A stretch of DNA of 64,000 bases from Romanomermis culicivorax. Its lineage: Eukaryota; Nematoda; Enoplea; Mermithida; Mermithidae. The position numbers and the translations under genes were made by a program. The stretch spans positions 124,001 to 188,000 of the forward strand of contig CAWUHX010000094.1 of the NCBI GenBank assembly GCA_963922205.1, read 5' to 3'. Positions 31,427 to 44,471 of the stretch are shown here, one piece after another (position 1 is the stretch's first letter; the number at the start of each line of letters is the position of its first letter). The notes beneath the pieces are model-generated. The model searched no databases, had not been told where the DNA came from, and saw only the letters and a list, made by a program, of their open reading frames with translations.

Positions 31427-34400
31427 ATGCCAACGGTAAGCCACACACTGCCGGACTTCACCCGCTTTCTGTCGCGATCCAGTTCTCCGAACGCCGCCAC
31501 AGCCGCACGCCGCGCCCTAAGTTTTGACCAAATGCTGTTGCCGCGACCGTCAAATATTATGCAATCGACAGCGGTACCCACGGTGAGCCTCCCGCCCCAT
31601 AATCCGCCCTTGTCTAATCTCAGTACTCCGCCATTGGACGGGACGGCACAACCGCAAGTACCGCTCATTCCCACAACCGCGGCGACAATCAATTCTCAAC
31701 CCCCGCAGTCGCTAAATCAAAACCTCCTTACCGCCACCGAAAATTGCCTTAACGCGCCGCCCGCATCGCAAATGCCGCCGCCAAGCGCTCCGACCCGAAG
31801 TAACAATGACCAAGTTGTCGCCAGAACCGATTCCTCCGAATCCTTTGTCAATATCGAACCACCGCAAGCCCCAGCCGCCACCCTTGCTCCAGTAAACAAT
31901 CACCGCAGCAGCCTAGCCATTGCAAACGCCAATGAAGTTCAAAATTTTCGAATTGAAGCACGCTACGCGCTGGATCAACTCAACACCGCCGCCGCGCGCA
32001 TAACCAACAATGTTCCTACGGTACAAACGATCCATCAAATTATCGGCGCCGTCTCCGACCAATTCCAAGCCCAGCAATTATGCGTTCAATGCGAAATCCA
32101 GGAACAAACCAAAGCCACTAACGCACGTTTCGCTGCACTTGCCGAGCAAATGCAACCATTGATTTCCACAACTGCCACCGCAACTAATGCCCGTAATCCG
32201 CCTACACCAAGACCACTGCTGGTGCCCACACGGTTTCACGGCGAGGAAACAAGAGATATTTATATCCCAAACGAAACTCTCCGTGAAACTGAACCGGCTC
32301 CAGTCTTTGGCAGGCTACCGAATCAAGTTAAACCCAAGGCACCGTCGACGGACACCCCATATAATAACGAATTCGCCCGCACTACGCGTGCCGACGAAGA
32401 TTTACACCGTTCCGCGCTTCAAAGACGCCCACCGCCCGCGGCAAACCAGTTTGGTTTCTCAGATTACCCACCTGAGGATTATTATGAACATCCGCATCCT
32501 CAGTACGACATGCCGCGCACGTCTCATCGTGAGGAAGATAGCCGCATCAAGACAATCATGGACAACATGCACCCGTTGATTATCGACGGCGCCGCAACAA
32601 ATAAACGCCTGTTACGCTTCTTCATCTGCCTGGAAAACGAGTTCGGCTACGACGCCTCCAACCACGTAAAGATGAGTGCCCTACGCCAACTCACCCGCGA
32701 TATGCCAAGCGATATGATCCAAGATATGACGCGGTACGAAGACGCCAAACACTTACTCATGTTCCAATTGGCTCCTGATTGCAACCCAATGACTCTCAAA
32801 CGCGAACTCGCGTCAATCACCCCAGAAGTTGGAGAAGAACCCGCCGCATTTCTGAGTAAGGTAATGACTTATGTAGAATTATTGTATCAGCATGAAGATC
32901 AAACTTTCCGGCACAAACAAGTAATTGACACCTTTTTGACCAAAATGCCTGTTTTCTATCAACTAACAATTGGCGAACAAGCAAAAGGCTTCACAAATGT
33001 CCAACAATTGGCCGACGCGGTAGCTAAAGCTCGTAGTGTCCTCAATGCAACCAAAGCCGAAATCGGAACCGCGGAACGACCCATTCTTGTAAATCAAGCC
33101 CATCAGGACGCACCACCACCGAAGTCTCCGCAACCATTTGATCGCCGTTTCGAATGCCGCTGCAGTATGGATCGCCCCCAACACCTCTACCGCGAGCGCT
33201 CTCCATCTACGGACCACAGGCCTCAAAATTCGACACCACAACCCACTAAATTCGTCTCCTTTCAACCACAAGCGATTGAGCCACCGCCGCCGCAGCCGCC
33301 GCGCACGGAGATGCTATTGGAACAATTAATTCAACCATACGACCGCGACTATGAAGAACGAAAATCCCGACAACGCCCTGAAGAAATGATACCCAACAAC
33401 AGGCAACAAAGTCCGCACCATCAATCTCAAAGCAGAGAGCCGTACGCCAATCGCTTCGACCGATCTGCCAGCAGAGACCGCGCACGCACGATGCAACCTA
33501 CAGGTCTTTGGTGCGATGCCCACAAATCCCGCACCCACAACACCGAAGATTGCGTCTGGCTCAAGCGGCAAAACGCTCAACAGTCAACCCGACTTAAACC
33601 AAACCGCCCAAATTATGCCGCCCAACCACGGCAAGTCGATTTTCGAAACAATTCAAACGATGTCCGTGGACAACGCGATTGGGGACCCCGCCGCGGAGGA
33701 CCGCCCCAACGAGGCACAAACTACGCCCGCGGCGCGCGAAACCATTTTTATGAAAGCAACTCTATACAGCGCCCACATGATTTTGTTCAGAATACCTACG
33801 CCGTTTACCCGAACCATCAATTTCCGGCACCATGGGAACAACATATCCATTACAATGCTGTACCGACCACATACGTCACGACGCCGACAGATTCATCGCG
33901 CGCTAGTTCGCAATCTTCAGAGTTACAAATAACCCTACCCGCACTTCCGGCACCAAATACCGCGTCAATACCCGCACTCAAAACATGCGTTAACAATCAA
34001 TCGATGTCAACGGCCAATATGGTTATCCCATCCAAAGAAATCGCTTCTGCTGCGCCCATCGTTAGCCCCGGCATAGTCTTTTGGAACGCAACGGGCCCCG
34101 CGTTTCAAGACCCCTGCAACATCCGCTCGTCCGTTTGTCAAATTGATAACCTTACGCCGTCTTCCAAATCCTTTGTCCGCAAGTACGCTTCTACGAGAGC
34201 CTTTCAAATTCCAATCAAAATTGGAGCCGTTAAAGCACACGCGCTCATCAACACAGGTGCCCAATACTCCGTCTTGTCATCAGGTTTAGTCAAACGCGCT
34301 TTTGACAAGCAATCGCTCCAACTCCCAATTTGTGGAAAAATCAAAGTAGCCGATGGCGCCGTAGTCAATGCTCAAGGCCCGGTAGTCGTTACGATGGAAT

Positions 34401-34450
34401 CCGCATTCGGAGAGCACATGATCAAATGCGTAATCCTCGACGACGACTGA
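31427..34450 (+). pseudogene. Element C gag fused in frame to retropepsin
   Basis: From the ATG at 31427, which is shared with B, the frame runs through gag into protease without a stop; an earlier in-frame ATG at 31310 is not shared. Gag has the Pro-rich N-terminus, the capsid region and the knuckle [14 protein letters not shown]. Protease follows in the same frame, showing that the ancestral element made gag-pro-pol as one polyprotein. The active site reads ALINTGAQ, so the catalytic Asp is Asn, and a TGA at 34448 (Gly in B) truncates the domain. This copy would yield particles at most, not active protease. Confidence 0.88.
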
Positions 34451-36218
34451 AATGACCAATGCATCATCGGAACCGAATTCCTCGTGCACCCAGATATCCA
34501 CGCCATTTTGAATTTTAAAGACAATGACATAGAAATTCAAGACGTTAAACTGCCGCTCAAAGTAATCACCTCGGTCCGCCCGCGAACGGAATTGTTTCTA
34601 AACGCCGCCAACGACAATGTCTTAGAGGAAATACCAGAGGACGAACGAGTAAGTTTCTCTGATGATAAATCCGATATTTTTAGCCAACCCGAAGAAATCG
34701 AAGTTGAAAACCGATACGGCAGGCTCAACCTAGTCCACACCAACCGGCCCCATGGCGGTTGGAGGTTACCGAGCTCGCTGAACTGATCTTTCTTGTCGCC
34801 CAAGCTTCTGTCTCGATTTCGCCACACTGCCAGCAATGGGTCAAAAGTAGCGTTTTTCCCACAACATCGGGGACCATGCCCGATGTGATTGTACAACCCC
34901 TCACCACCGATAACGTAGCTGCAGAACTCCCAGTTGAAACCGCAGTGGTCAACATCACCAACGGTCATTGTCGGCTCCTCTTCATTAACAATACGCCAAA
35001 CAGTATCAAACTCCGACCAAATCAGCTCATCGCGATGGCAAAGCACACGCTAGAGTATTCTGAAACCCACGCGGACTGCCAGATAGCAACCACCGCCGCT
35101 GACCGCGATTTAACTGACCACGAGCCGACCGCACTAGATAAATCGTTCCCTGGCCACACCGCACAACAAAAGCTGGACTATGCCCTAAACAAAATGACCG
35201 AAAAAACTTACGTTTCTGCCGCGCAAAAAGTAAAAGCCCTCAAGATGCTTCGACAACACCACAATGTTTTCAGCCTCCCCGGCCATAAACCAACTATCAC
35301 CAGCGAACTGACCGTCAGCATCAACACCGGCACCACAAGGCCCGTATCCCGCCATTACTACCGCGCCGTGATGGAACAAAGACCGATTGTCCGTCGCCAT
35401 ATTCAAGAAATGCTTGACAATGATTTTATCGAACCATCCCGCTCACCTTGGGCTGCACCGCTATTTTTGGTAAAGAAAAAAGACGGCTCTTGGAGACCCG
35501 TTGTCGATTACCGCGGAATAAATGACGTTACGCCGAGCGACAAATTCCCGATCCCGCGCATCAACGACTATTTAGACGCAATGGGCCACGCAAAATTCTT
35601 CACCACGCTCGACCTCAAAGCCGGGTACTGGCAGGTACCCCTCGACGCCGAGTCCCGCAATAAAACAACCTTCATCTGCCAAGAAGGTTTGTTTCGATTC
35701 AAAGTTTTGCCCTTCGGCTTGAAGAACGCGCCCGCTGAATTTCAACGCTTAATGGAACGAATCCTCCGCCCGTATATCTGGAAAATCTGCCTGGTTTACA
35801 TCGACGATATCATCATTTTCTCGAACTCGTTTGAAGAACATTTGGAACATCTCCAAATCGTTTTCGACGCCCTCCGCGCAGCTAATCTCATGCTTCGGCC
35901 AGACAAATGGGAATTCCTGCCGCCGCAAGTCAAGTTTTTGGGACATCTTCTTAGCGCGCGCGGAATTGCTGCCGATCCGGAGAAAGTCAAAGTGATCGCC
36001 AAATATGAATTTCCAAAGACCAAAAAAGGTATGCAAAGTTTTTTAGGTCTAGTCCAATGGTGCAAGCGATTTATCCCGAATTTGGCAACATTGTCCAGTC
36101 CTTTGTACAGACTCCTACGTAAAGACGCCCAATATATCCCCACCGATGAACATTACACCGCATTTGACGGTATCAAGAAAGCCCTTACGTCATCGCCCTT
36201 CCTTCGCTACCCGGTCTA
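34451..36218 (+). pseudogene. Element C protease C-terminus and reverse transcriptase
   Basis: This continues after the TGA with CIIGTEFLVH (Asp to Glu in the second-lobe motif). A frameshift near 34710 follows, then an open frame 34759-36218 with the connector and the RT core: [42 protein letters not shown] catalytic residues are intact. The frame ends at TAA at 36216-36218, where B has Phe. Confidence 0.85.
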
Positions 36219-38211
36219 AGACGGCAAAGCTCAATTCATAATTCAAACCGACGCCAGCACAACCGCCATCGGAGCAATTTTGTACCAAGAAAACGGAAAC
36301 GACCAATGGGTCATCGCCTACAATAGCCGTGTACTCACCAATGCCGAAACCCGCTACAGTACAACTGAGCACGAATGCCTCGCCATTGTCTACGGCTTCC
36401 GGATGTACCACCACTATGTGTACAGCCAAAAAGTTATCGTCCGCACCGATCACAAACCGCTCGAATGGCTCAAAGACGAAAAACATGGAAACTCACCCCT
36501 CCAACGTTTTGCGATCAGCCTCCAGGATTACGATTATAAAGTTGAATACGTAAAAGGAAAAGACAACGCTTGAACCAATTTCCTATCCAGGAAGGACGAC
36601 CGCGACAAATCTCCAATCCAGACTGCGGAAAACTTGACCGCCACGATTTTCCGTGAGAATTTTCACCCTGCTGGTGCAACTATGGAAACTGACTTAATGG
36701 TACTGGAAATACGCCCAGCAGCGGCTTCACCACCCACGGAAATCGACGCCAAAATCAACGCCATCACCCGTGCAATGACGAAAAAGACCATTAGTCAACC
36801 CACACTCTCTAACTCAATGCCTACAGCTGTCGACCACGAACCGCCCCCAGCCGAAGTCATTACGATCGCCGCTTACGAGGAAGTTTTGAAAGCTCAGGCC
36901 ACAGATCCAGCCATAACAAAAATTATCGCCACCCTCAGAACAGATAACGCCGCCAAACACCCACCGATTTTCTTCCTCGAAGACCAAATTTTGTATCGTC
37001 AACTTAAAGAGGTCAAGCAATTAGTCGTACCCGCCTCCATGGTCGACCAAACTCTTCACCAATTCCAAGGCACGAAAATTTTGAATCATCAAGGAACAAA
37101 CCGCACGCTAGCAGCAATTAAAGCTCACTTTTGGTGGCCCCGCATGGAAGAAAACGTTCGAGATTGGATCAAAACTTGCAAAATTTGCCAACTAACAATG
37201 CCGCGCACGTCACCGCCTCGGCCACTGCTGCCAATCCAACCCAAACACCCATTTGAAATTGTGGCAACCGACATCGTCAATATTTCGCCAGTAGGTGAGA
37301 AGCGTCCCTACGTTATTGTTTTTCAGGATTATTTTACAAAATTAGTATCCGCGCACCCGATACCGGATCAGAAAGCCTCAACCATAGTGGAATGTTTTAT
37401 CAACAACGTCGTCCTCACGCATGGTAGCCCACTTGTACTCCTTTCCGATCAAGGTGGATGCTTTACATCAAAGCTTATGCAAGATATATGCGAGCTTCTT
37501 AAAGTTTGGAAGGTTAAAACAACGGCGTACCACCCCCAGTGCAACGGAATGGTCGAACGTTTCAATCAAACATTGATCGCCCAACTAGAAAAATATACCG
37601 CCGACGATCCAGGCAACTGGGAGCGCTACTTGCCCTAGGCTGTGTTTGCCTACAACGCCACGCCACACACAGCCACACGCCATTCGCCCTTCAGCTTATT
37701 ACGAGGATATGAACCGCGCATCACCTTCGACTACGATTGCGCCCGCCGACTCACCTTGCCGTTGAATTACGATGCCTATCAGCATATTCTAACGCAGGCA
37801 CAACTCAAAATGCACGAAAAAAATAAAGCAAACCTGGATGCCGCAGCCGCGGCCAGCAAAGAATACTTTGATCGCAAAGCCTGAAAACGCGACTTCGTCA
37901 TCAATGATTTGGTTCTTTTAACCAATACGCGCAAGGCCAACAAAATTCAACCCGACTTCATCGGACCTTTTCTCATCACGGATGCCTCTCGCGCAGCCGA
38001 AAACGTTGTCACCATGGATTCACTCGATACGCCGGGCCGTCTGCAAACCGTCTCCATTACTCGTCTAAAACCATTTGTCCCACAACCGGCGAAGGACGCG
38101 TTTGAAAACAAAGAAGGTGGACCACGTATGTCCCCCACTTCTCGCCGGCAATCGTTTGCTTTGAAATTTTTCTTTTGTGATACGGCGCTCATCACGCCGC
38201 GTTGTAAATAA
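36219..38211 (+). pseudogene. Element C RNase H and integrase
   Basis: Aligned frames carry RNase H ([19 protein letters not shown]), a TGA at 36571 in the RNase H end, a Pro/Thr-rich linker, and integrase with [18 protein letters not shown] and [12 protein letters not shown] near 37637 and a TGA near 37882 break the C-terminal part, which ends with the GPF module ([12 protein letters not shown]). The stops at 36571, 37637 and 37882 replace Cys, Tyr and Arg codons of B. Confidence 0.85.
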
Positions 38212-38661
38212 TCTTTACGTTTGTTTAATTTAGATCATGGCGACCTCATTGACGAGCAAGGATGCACGGCAGTTTTGAAACACCTCCCTTCGACCTGTCT
38301 TTTACAAGCACTCTGCTGACTTTACAACATCACCTTACATCCTGCCCCGGTCCCCACGTATTATGATAAGAGGGGGTCTCTTCTTTAATCTTAGGTTCTG
38401 TTCAGCGCGAGGCCATTCAGTTTATTTCCGCCCGACCCTGGCCGCTATCACTCTCATAAGACTAATTGGGAAAGGTTGATTTTACTCCCCAATAACATAG
38501 TGGTGTTTGTGTTGCTTTTCATAACGGTAGTGTTTGCATTTTCTTACTTTACACTTTCTTCACCTTCAGCGGCTTATTCTTTTACTATTTCATTTCCACT
38601 TTTTGCTTCCATCCGCAATAGTTGCATTTTCCAGCCGCTCCTAAAAATTTATTTTTTCAAA
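38212..38661 (+). other. Element C inter-ORF region
   Basis: Counterpart of 16041-16551 in B. It diverges by indels that break any common frame, so it is non-coding leader for ORF3. Confidence 0.4.
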
Positions 38662-38800
38662 ATGACGATGCCGTCGACTGGATCAACCTCCACGGCCGAC
38701 GAGCCTCCGCCGTATCCTGAATCGATAAATGTCAACGAACGATACGTACGTTGGGCCGAGCAGCAGCCCCACCAAAACGATCTAAGCTTCGCCTGCGATG
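38662..38800 (+). CDS. Element C ORF3 exon 1 with PPPY motif
   Basis: ATG at 38662, 139 bases, same phase as B. It contains [20 protein letters not shown]. It is followed by the donor G|GTATTTTT at 38801. Confidence 0.6.
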
Positions 38801-38898
38801 GTATTTTTTCTCACTTTTATGCTTTTGCTGCTTATTCTTGCATGCTCTTTTGCTTGGGACCCCATGGGTAACTTCCCCACTCTGTAGTTTTGCGCCAG
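38801..38898 (+). other. Predicted 98-bp intron of element C ORF3
   Basis: GTATTTTTT...TTGCGCCAG. It joins G+AG in frame, as in B. The intron is 18 bases longer than in B while both flanking exons keep their lengths, as expected for a real intron. Confidence 0.6.
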
Positions 38899-39496
38899 AG
38901 ATCCATGGTCAGCCGCCGCGATCCCCGCCATCGTCAAGTTGTGGCCTCCTCAGTCCACAACCGGCCGCTGCTTTGATTTCCACATACGACAACTCTCGTT
39001 ATCTCGCTATCATAGCCCGATCCAGTTGTCAAAATGCGCCCATCAAGGTGACATCACCGCCCAAGCCAACGCCTCCTCAGAGCATGTGTCCTCCTAACCA
39101 ATCGAAAGCAACACTGCACCTCCCTCCTGGTTCACGTTTAAATCCTCCTTTAATCCCCATTTCGCTCTTTCGATTTGGTGCCCCATGTGTCAATGATGAA
39201 TATTACGCCCGCTCTTGTTTAGAAAACAACATCAAACGCCTGACTCGCGTCGCCGATTTGGAATCGTGGTACATATCCATGTACGCGCGACCCAGGAATG
39301 TCTTGCCACCACCAATATTTCTTTCACCCGGAAGTTTGGGGCAGGCCTTGGCCGCCCAACCCACACCAAACTTCCGTGGCTATACGCTGGTCGGCTTTGA
39401 CACCGAATCGATCATGGCCGCCGATATAAAACATTTCCAGTTTACCGTGCCCATGCCAGCTGACACCAGGGCGTCTAGCTATCCTCGATACGTTCA
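38899..39496 (+). pseudogene. Element C ORF3 exon 2, N-terminal part with exonuclease motif I
   Basis: This runs from the Pro-rich start to the first exonuclease strand. Motif I GFDTES is intact (Asp at 39399-39401). The frame is cut at 39496 by inserted DNA and resumes near 41798 with the second exonuclease strand. Confidence 0.8.
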
Positions 39497-41797
39497 TGTT
39501 ATGTTTATATCTCTGCTTAGATCCGAAGATGTCAGCAATATAACTCAAGTCCTATTGGCTTGTACCTAATCGACTACTGTAGGTCACTCAAAGGAGCTTC
39601 CTATTAGTAATCAACTAAACACAGTGCAACAGTTCTCAAGCAGAAATAAACACAACCTTCAGTTGCTATACAGCAACTGGAATCCAACAGCTTGCACCTG
39701 AAAAACTAGCAGAATACTCCAGAGAACCTTACCCAATAGTTCTTGTAAAAGTCGGGGATGTGAGACGCTGCTGCAGAAAAATATAAAGGCCCAATATAAA
39801 TCTCGATTGCCACCAAACAATCGATAAATAAACAACCAGCGGCCGTCCCACTTTATTGGCGTAACAGAACAATAACAAAGGATGACGGACGGGCGGCTCG
39901 CACAAAATAAACATAAAATTATAAGAAGAATGATCATCATGTATCACATATTGCCTTATAAAGGCAGTCATGCCCACGTAATGACGCCTTCTCGCCATTT
40001 TCACAATTTGCATGGAAGGGATGCCTGCTACCGTAAGTGCATCCCCAACATCCCTCGGGCCTTGAAACTGACCAACGGGAGGTGAAGAAGGAAACCGTGA
40101 GCAGGACTTTTACCTTTTACGGTGTGACCTACTACTGGATCCCAACTTTATAAAAAGATTATGATCCGACCCCGAAGGGTGTACGGGTCATAATCGTCCT
40201 GACCTGACCCCGAAGGGTGTACGGGTCATGACAACCTCCAACGTCAAGTCTTTTACAAGGTTACCCAGGTCTGTCCACTGAGATGCTGCGGCACGATCGA
40301 TCATTGATCCAGCATCTGACGGATCGACGACTCTGCGCCGGCTTGACTTTCCCTGGCTCCACCAGTGTGCCTTGAGGCTCCTAGGTACCCTCCTCCACAG
40401 TCGATCGTTTCGTCCCATCGAGTGATGTGGAGTGTCTTTGGTAGCAGGTCCATATATCCTGCATAATTGCGTTGTTATCGTCTTTCCCGCCAGTGTAGTG
40501 GGTGACATTTTTGAATTTAAAAAATCTAAATAAAATAGACATCAAATCACATGAAAAACAACCAAAGTATTAAAATAATTTGAAATCAAGAATAAATGTG
40601 TGATGTACACATAAATGAATTTTAAAAGATCAACAGCAAGTCAAAAAGTGTTTTGAAATTTGGATTTGAAAATTTATGAATTTTGAATGAAAAGTTGATA
40701 AAATTGAATGAAAATTTGAATTTTTGGCCAAAATTGTTGCGGTTAAATTACTGCTGTTGTCCACCGCCTTTAAACTGCTACTGTATCCTGGTATCTGTGA
40801 CCTTATTTTCAGCTTGGTTATGCCATTCTAGCTCCATAGCCTATTTTCCGGTGTACACTTCAACCTTTCAACATGAGCAGTTTTTTCTCTTCCACGAATT
40901 CAAAATTCTATGTGATACAGACTTCACTCCAAACATCGAGTTCCCTAAGCAACCATAGTTGCTATGCAGAGTCCTATTGGTTTGATGCGATCATCTGGTC
41001 ACAGATGGGGTCATTACTGCTTTGCAGGTATACCTGCAGTTACAGCTTGACTTACCATAAACATGAATAACTATCATTTAGATTTGACTCAAATCTGTAT
41101 GGACATATACACATCACTTTCCACCATGAACAGCTTCAATGCGGGAAAAAATTGTGATTGGTAGGTGCCATAGTCACAGAATTTGGTTGGCTAGTAAGAA
41201 AATAAGGAGAATGCCACCTTTACGGATACCCACACTCAATCCAAACTCTTACCACTCGACTCTGCAGTGTCTCTGTCCAACATTCTATTGACAACTCCAT
41301 GCCTCGGAATTCCAAAAATTGATTTAGATAGAACCCTTTCAGGTTCAGTTTTGAAATGAGAAAATTTGAAACCAAGGGCTTTAAATATATAGCATCAATG
41401 CAAATGGTTTGGTCAGTGACAAAATTTAAAGTTCTGGCATTTCTGCCGTGAGTCTGTAATTTTATCTTGACTATTCCATAGCATACTCTATCTGATACAC
41501 TTCATTTCTCATTTGCCCTTTGGTCGCCCATTAAGCAGTATGAGCATGAAGTCATCATTCCCATAGCACCTAAAATGGACTGACTCTTCCCACTGAAAAA
41601 ATTACAAAAAATAAACTCACCATCAGCATAGAAAAGAAAATTTGATTCATTGCCAATATCCTGGCTGACTTGCCTGATGTGCTCGTCCAATACAATTTCC
41701 TTCATGATCGAGCAAATTGTTCACTCGTTTTTCAATTTGGAAAAAAAAATCTAAATTTCTAAAAATTTCTAATGACAACATTAAGGCAGTAAGACAA
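39497..41797. mobile_element. Insertion inside the element C exonuclease, including a solo-LTR-like segment
   Basis: About 2.3 kb absent from B separates exonuclease motifs I and II. Its first part (39497-40506, about 1010 bp) starts TGTTATG and ends GGGTGACA, the shape of an LTR. Read on the minus strand it starts TGTCACCC. It contains two copies of GACCCCGAAGGGTGTACGGG (about 40168 and 40206). The rest (40507 to about 41797) is AT-rich and featureless. No target duplication is visible, so the insert may be a deletion remnant of a larger element. Confidence 0.55.
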
Positions 41798-44471
41798 CGC
41801 ATTCCCGAACGGCACGATGTTTGTTTTCGAAACGTTCACCGCCACCCCGGAAGACTGGACCGCGCTATTCTCCCTAGTCGACGGCGAACACACCATCATA
41901 GTTTCCTTTGATGGAGCCGACGACTGGGCGGGAATATATGCTCTTCTGGGTACTCAATTCCGAACCGATCGGCAAAAGAAAAACAAGGATCCCGTCGTAA
42001 AAACCATTCATTTCGACGCATACCGCGTTATTCGAAACATCGACATATCCCCGCCACTGTATGAGCTGGCGCGACGAATTGGCTTCCTCCCCGAAAAATG
42101 CACGCTCAAAGCAACCGTTTCCGCCATGTGGGCACTGGACGTTTCAAAGCTCACGCTACGCTTCCCAGCAGCCCTGTGTTTCTTCAACAACCCGACGATG
42201 TCGTTCCTGCAATCCGACGTCCTGGCCTACGCGGCCCTCGACGCTTATTATCCGTTGCTATTGTTTTTGGCCTTTGGTCACTACGGCTTCATTCCCGAGG
42301 TTTACAACGCCCCCGCGTTGTTTCCCCACGACTCGCTGGATGCCGCCGAAATTGACCACCTCGCCCAGTACGTTATCGCCACCTTTCACAACGTCGCGTT
42401 GTCGGATGCCTTGCCCCCCGACTACGCCAACCGAATATACCCGACGACATCGCAAGTGGCCTTACCCGCGATTATGCGGGATGAAGTTCTTTCGGCTTAC
42501 AAATTTTTCATGTATGATTGCACAGCGTCCGACCACGGTCGGTCTTTTTGTTTAGGAACGGTAACCAAGGGTTTCCGGGACGTCAAAGCTTTGACGCGAA
42601 CAACCCACCCGAAGCTTCTCCCCGTTCCGAAAGCGCCAAAGAAAGAGAAAAAGAAACAAAAGGACGAATGGAACAAATCACCGGACGTTTCCGATGACGA
42701 AGATCCGGCTCTCAGACCACGATCCGTGTTCGAGGATCCCAAACGCCTTCAAGCAGCCGTCCTGTCGGCCATGAAGAGCAACCTCACCAATCGGATCCTC
42801 GAGTTGCTCAACTTTCCGCTTTCGCCGACATACAAGTTGGCCATCCGCGATCGTATGCCATACAACGACCCCAATTTACCGCCGCTTCCTCAGGAGGTTG
42901 AAGATCTCTGGACAGAACGCATTGCCGCCGATCAACCCCTGCGCGAGCGCACCTATGACGGTACTCATTATCGTTATCACCCATCCACCATCCTTAATTT
43001 TTTACAGGTGGACGGAGACTGGTTCCGAAAGCTAACTTCTTTCATGTCATTAGCCGCGCTTCTCGCGTCGCCGTGTTCCGCCGCAGAATACGCCTCCGTC
43101 AACGACGTACTTCTTCGCCACGCTCAATCAATGAAACCAGAAATACGCGCCGCGTTCTACGAGTGTATGTGGTATCGCAGTGACAGCAACCCCAACTCGC
43201 TCCTTACGAATTGGATGAACCATATTCCGGAACGAGAACCGAGTTTCTCTAGCGACCCAGGCACGTATATTTGCAATCAGTTTGCGTTACGCCCGATTGT
43301 GTTCAACGAAGACTTCCACATGGAAACGTCGGTCGAAGAAATTGATATCGATGAAAACGACTATACGGCCAATCCACACAGCCGTTTCCATTTCTATTCA
43401 ACGTTCATTGCGCTCATCGATTTCCAAAACCGTTTTTCGTTCCCTGCACCGGTGTATGCGTACCCCATGCCGACTACGGCTTCGGTGCAAACGCTCACCG
43501 CCGAGGAACTTCTCGACCGCCCTATCGACGTCGAAGTCGAACCCGCCGACGACGAACTACTCAAAACGCCAATCTTCGACCTCAACATAGCGAAGCTGCC
43601 GCCGCCAACAGACGTGTCGGCCCTTCCTATGGCAGCCCCGCCCTCCGATATAACCGCAACCGCCACGCAAATCAACGATTTCTTGAAATTGACGCTCGAT
43701 GAAATTTCCAACATCGCCCTGGCTCCGATGGATGAGTCTACACCCGTCCAACCCGCCGCGATTGATTCCGAGACATTAACATCCGAGCAAATGTTGACCG
43801 ACATACCCGAAGAAAGCACGGTGGATCAATCCACGTCTATGGACGTTGTCTCTACAGAACCGGCCACTATGACAATGACCACGGCACCCGCCGTGGATCC
43901 ACGAATATATTTGGCGACGCCGGCAGCCTTGCCGGGACCTCCGCTCATTGCTACTGTTGCCGCAGCCAGGTATAGTGCTCCCGTACGTTTTTCTCAACAA
44001 ATTATTTCAGCTACGCAATGGGACGCCTTGGCCGCAGCACTCGCCGCATATCATTTTCCGCCACCGCCGCCCGGTATGTTGTTTCCCGAACATCATTGGA
44101 AAGACTACCCCGAAGCGTTGAAAGAACAGATACAAAAAATTTTGTTGCCTTCACCGACTTTGACTGCCCCGGCCCCGCAAGTCGCCCAAATGGCTCCTGC
44201 GGTGGCCCAACCCGTCGTGCGACCATCGGCTCCACAACCGCTGCCGGTCACATCGCAACCGCAACCGACTCCGCAACCGCCGCAACCAGCGATTCTAGCG
44301 CCGCCGACAGCGCCTGTGGATGTTCAAACCCCACAGGCTTCCAGCACGTCCGTGCCCGCTCTAGATCGCTATGGTAATCCTATCCGAAGACCCGGCCATT
44401 ATGAACACTCAATAAAACGAAAACAACAGCTCCAGGAAGAATCGGCGTACCGCAAATCCCACAAAACATGA
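41798..44471 (+). pseudogene. Element C ORF3 exon 2, exonuclease motifs II and III and linker
   Basis: The frame is open to a TGA at 44469-44471. Motif II is SFDGADDW (41919-41924) and motif III is AYAALDAYY (Asp at 42240-42242). The Lys/Glu patch, acidic patches and Pro/Gln-rich linker follow. Two positions that are stops in B (at 13231 and 12652) are Glu and Arg here, which proves the ancestral ORF was longer than either copy now shows. Confidence 0.8.

Noticed and set aside
20968..37884. Possible recoding of TGA (several in-frame TGA codons in B and C)
   Set aside because: The TGA positions differ between B and C and each corresponds to a sense codon (Arg, Gly, Cys, Trp) in the sister copy. 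TAG and TAA stops occur as well. Host genes end normally. Point mutation is the simpler explanation.
38476..38661. Hydrophobic N-terminal extension (membrane anchor) in frame with ORF3 exon 1
   Set aside because: It looks conserved at its start, but there is no ATG in either copy and the middle part is shifted by compensating indels between B and C, so it is probably untranslated leader.
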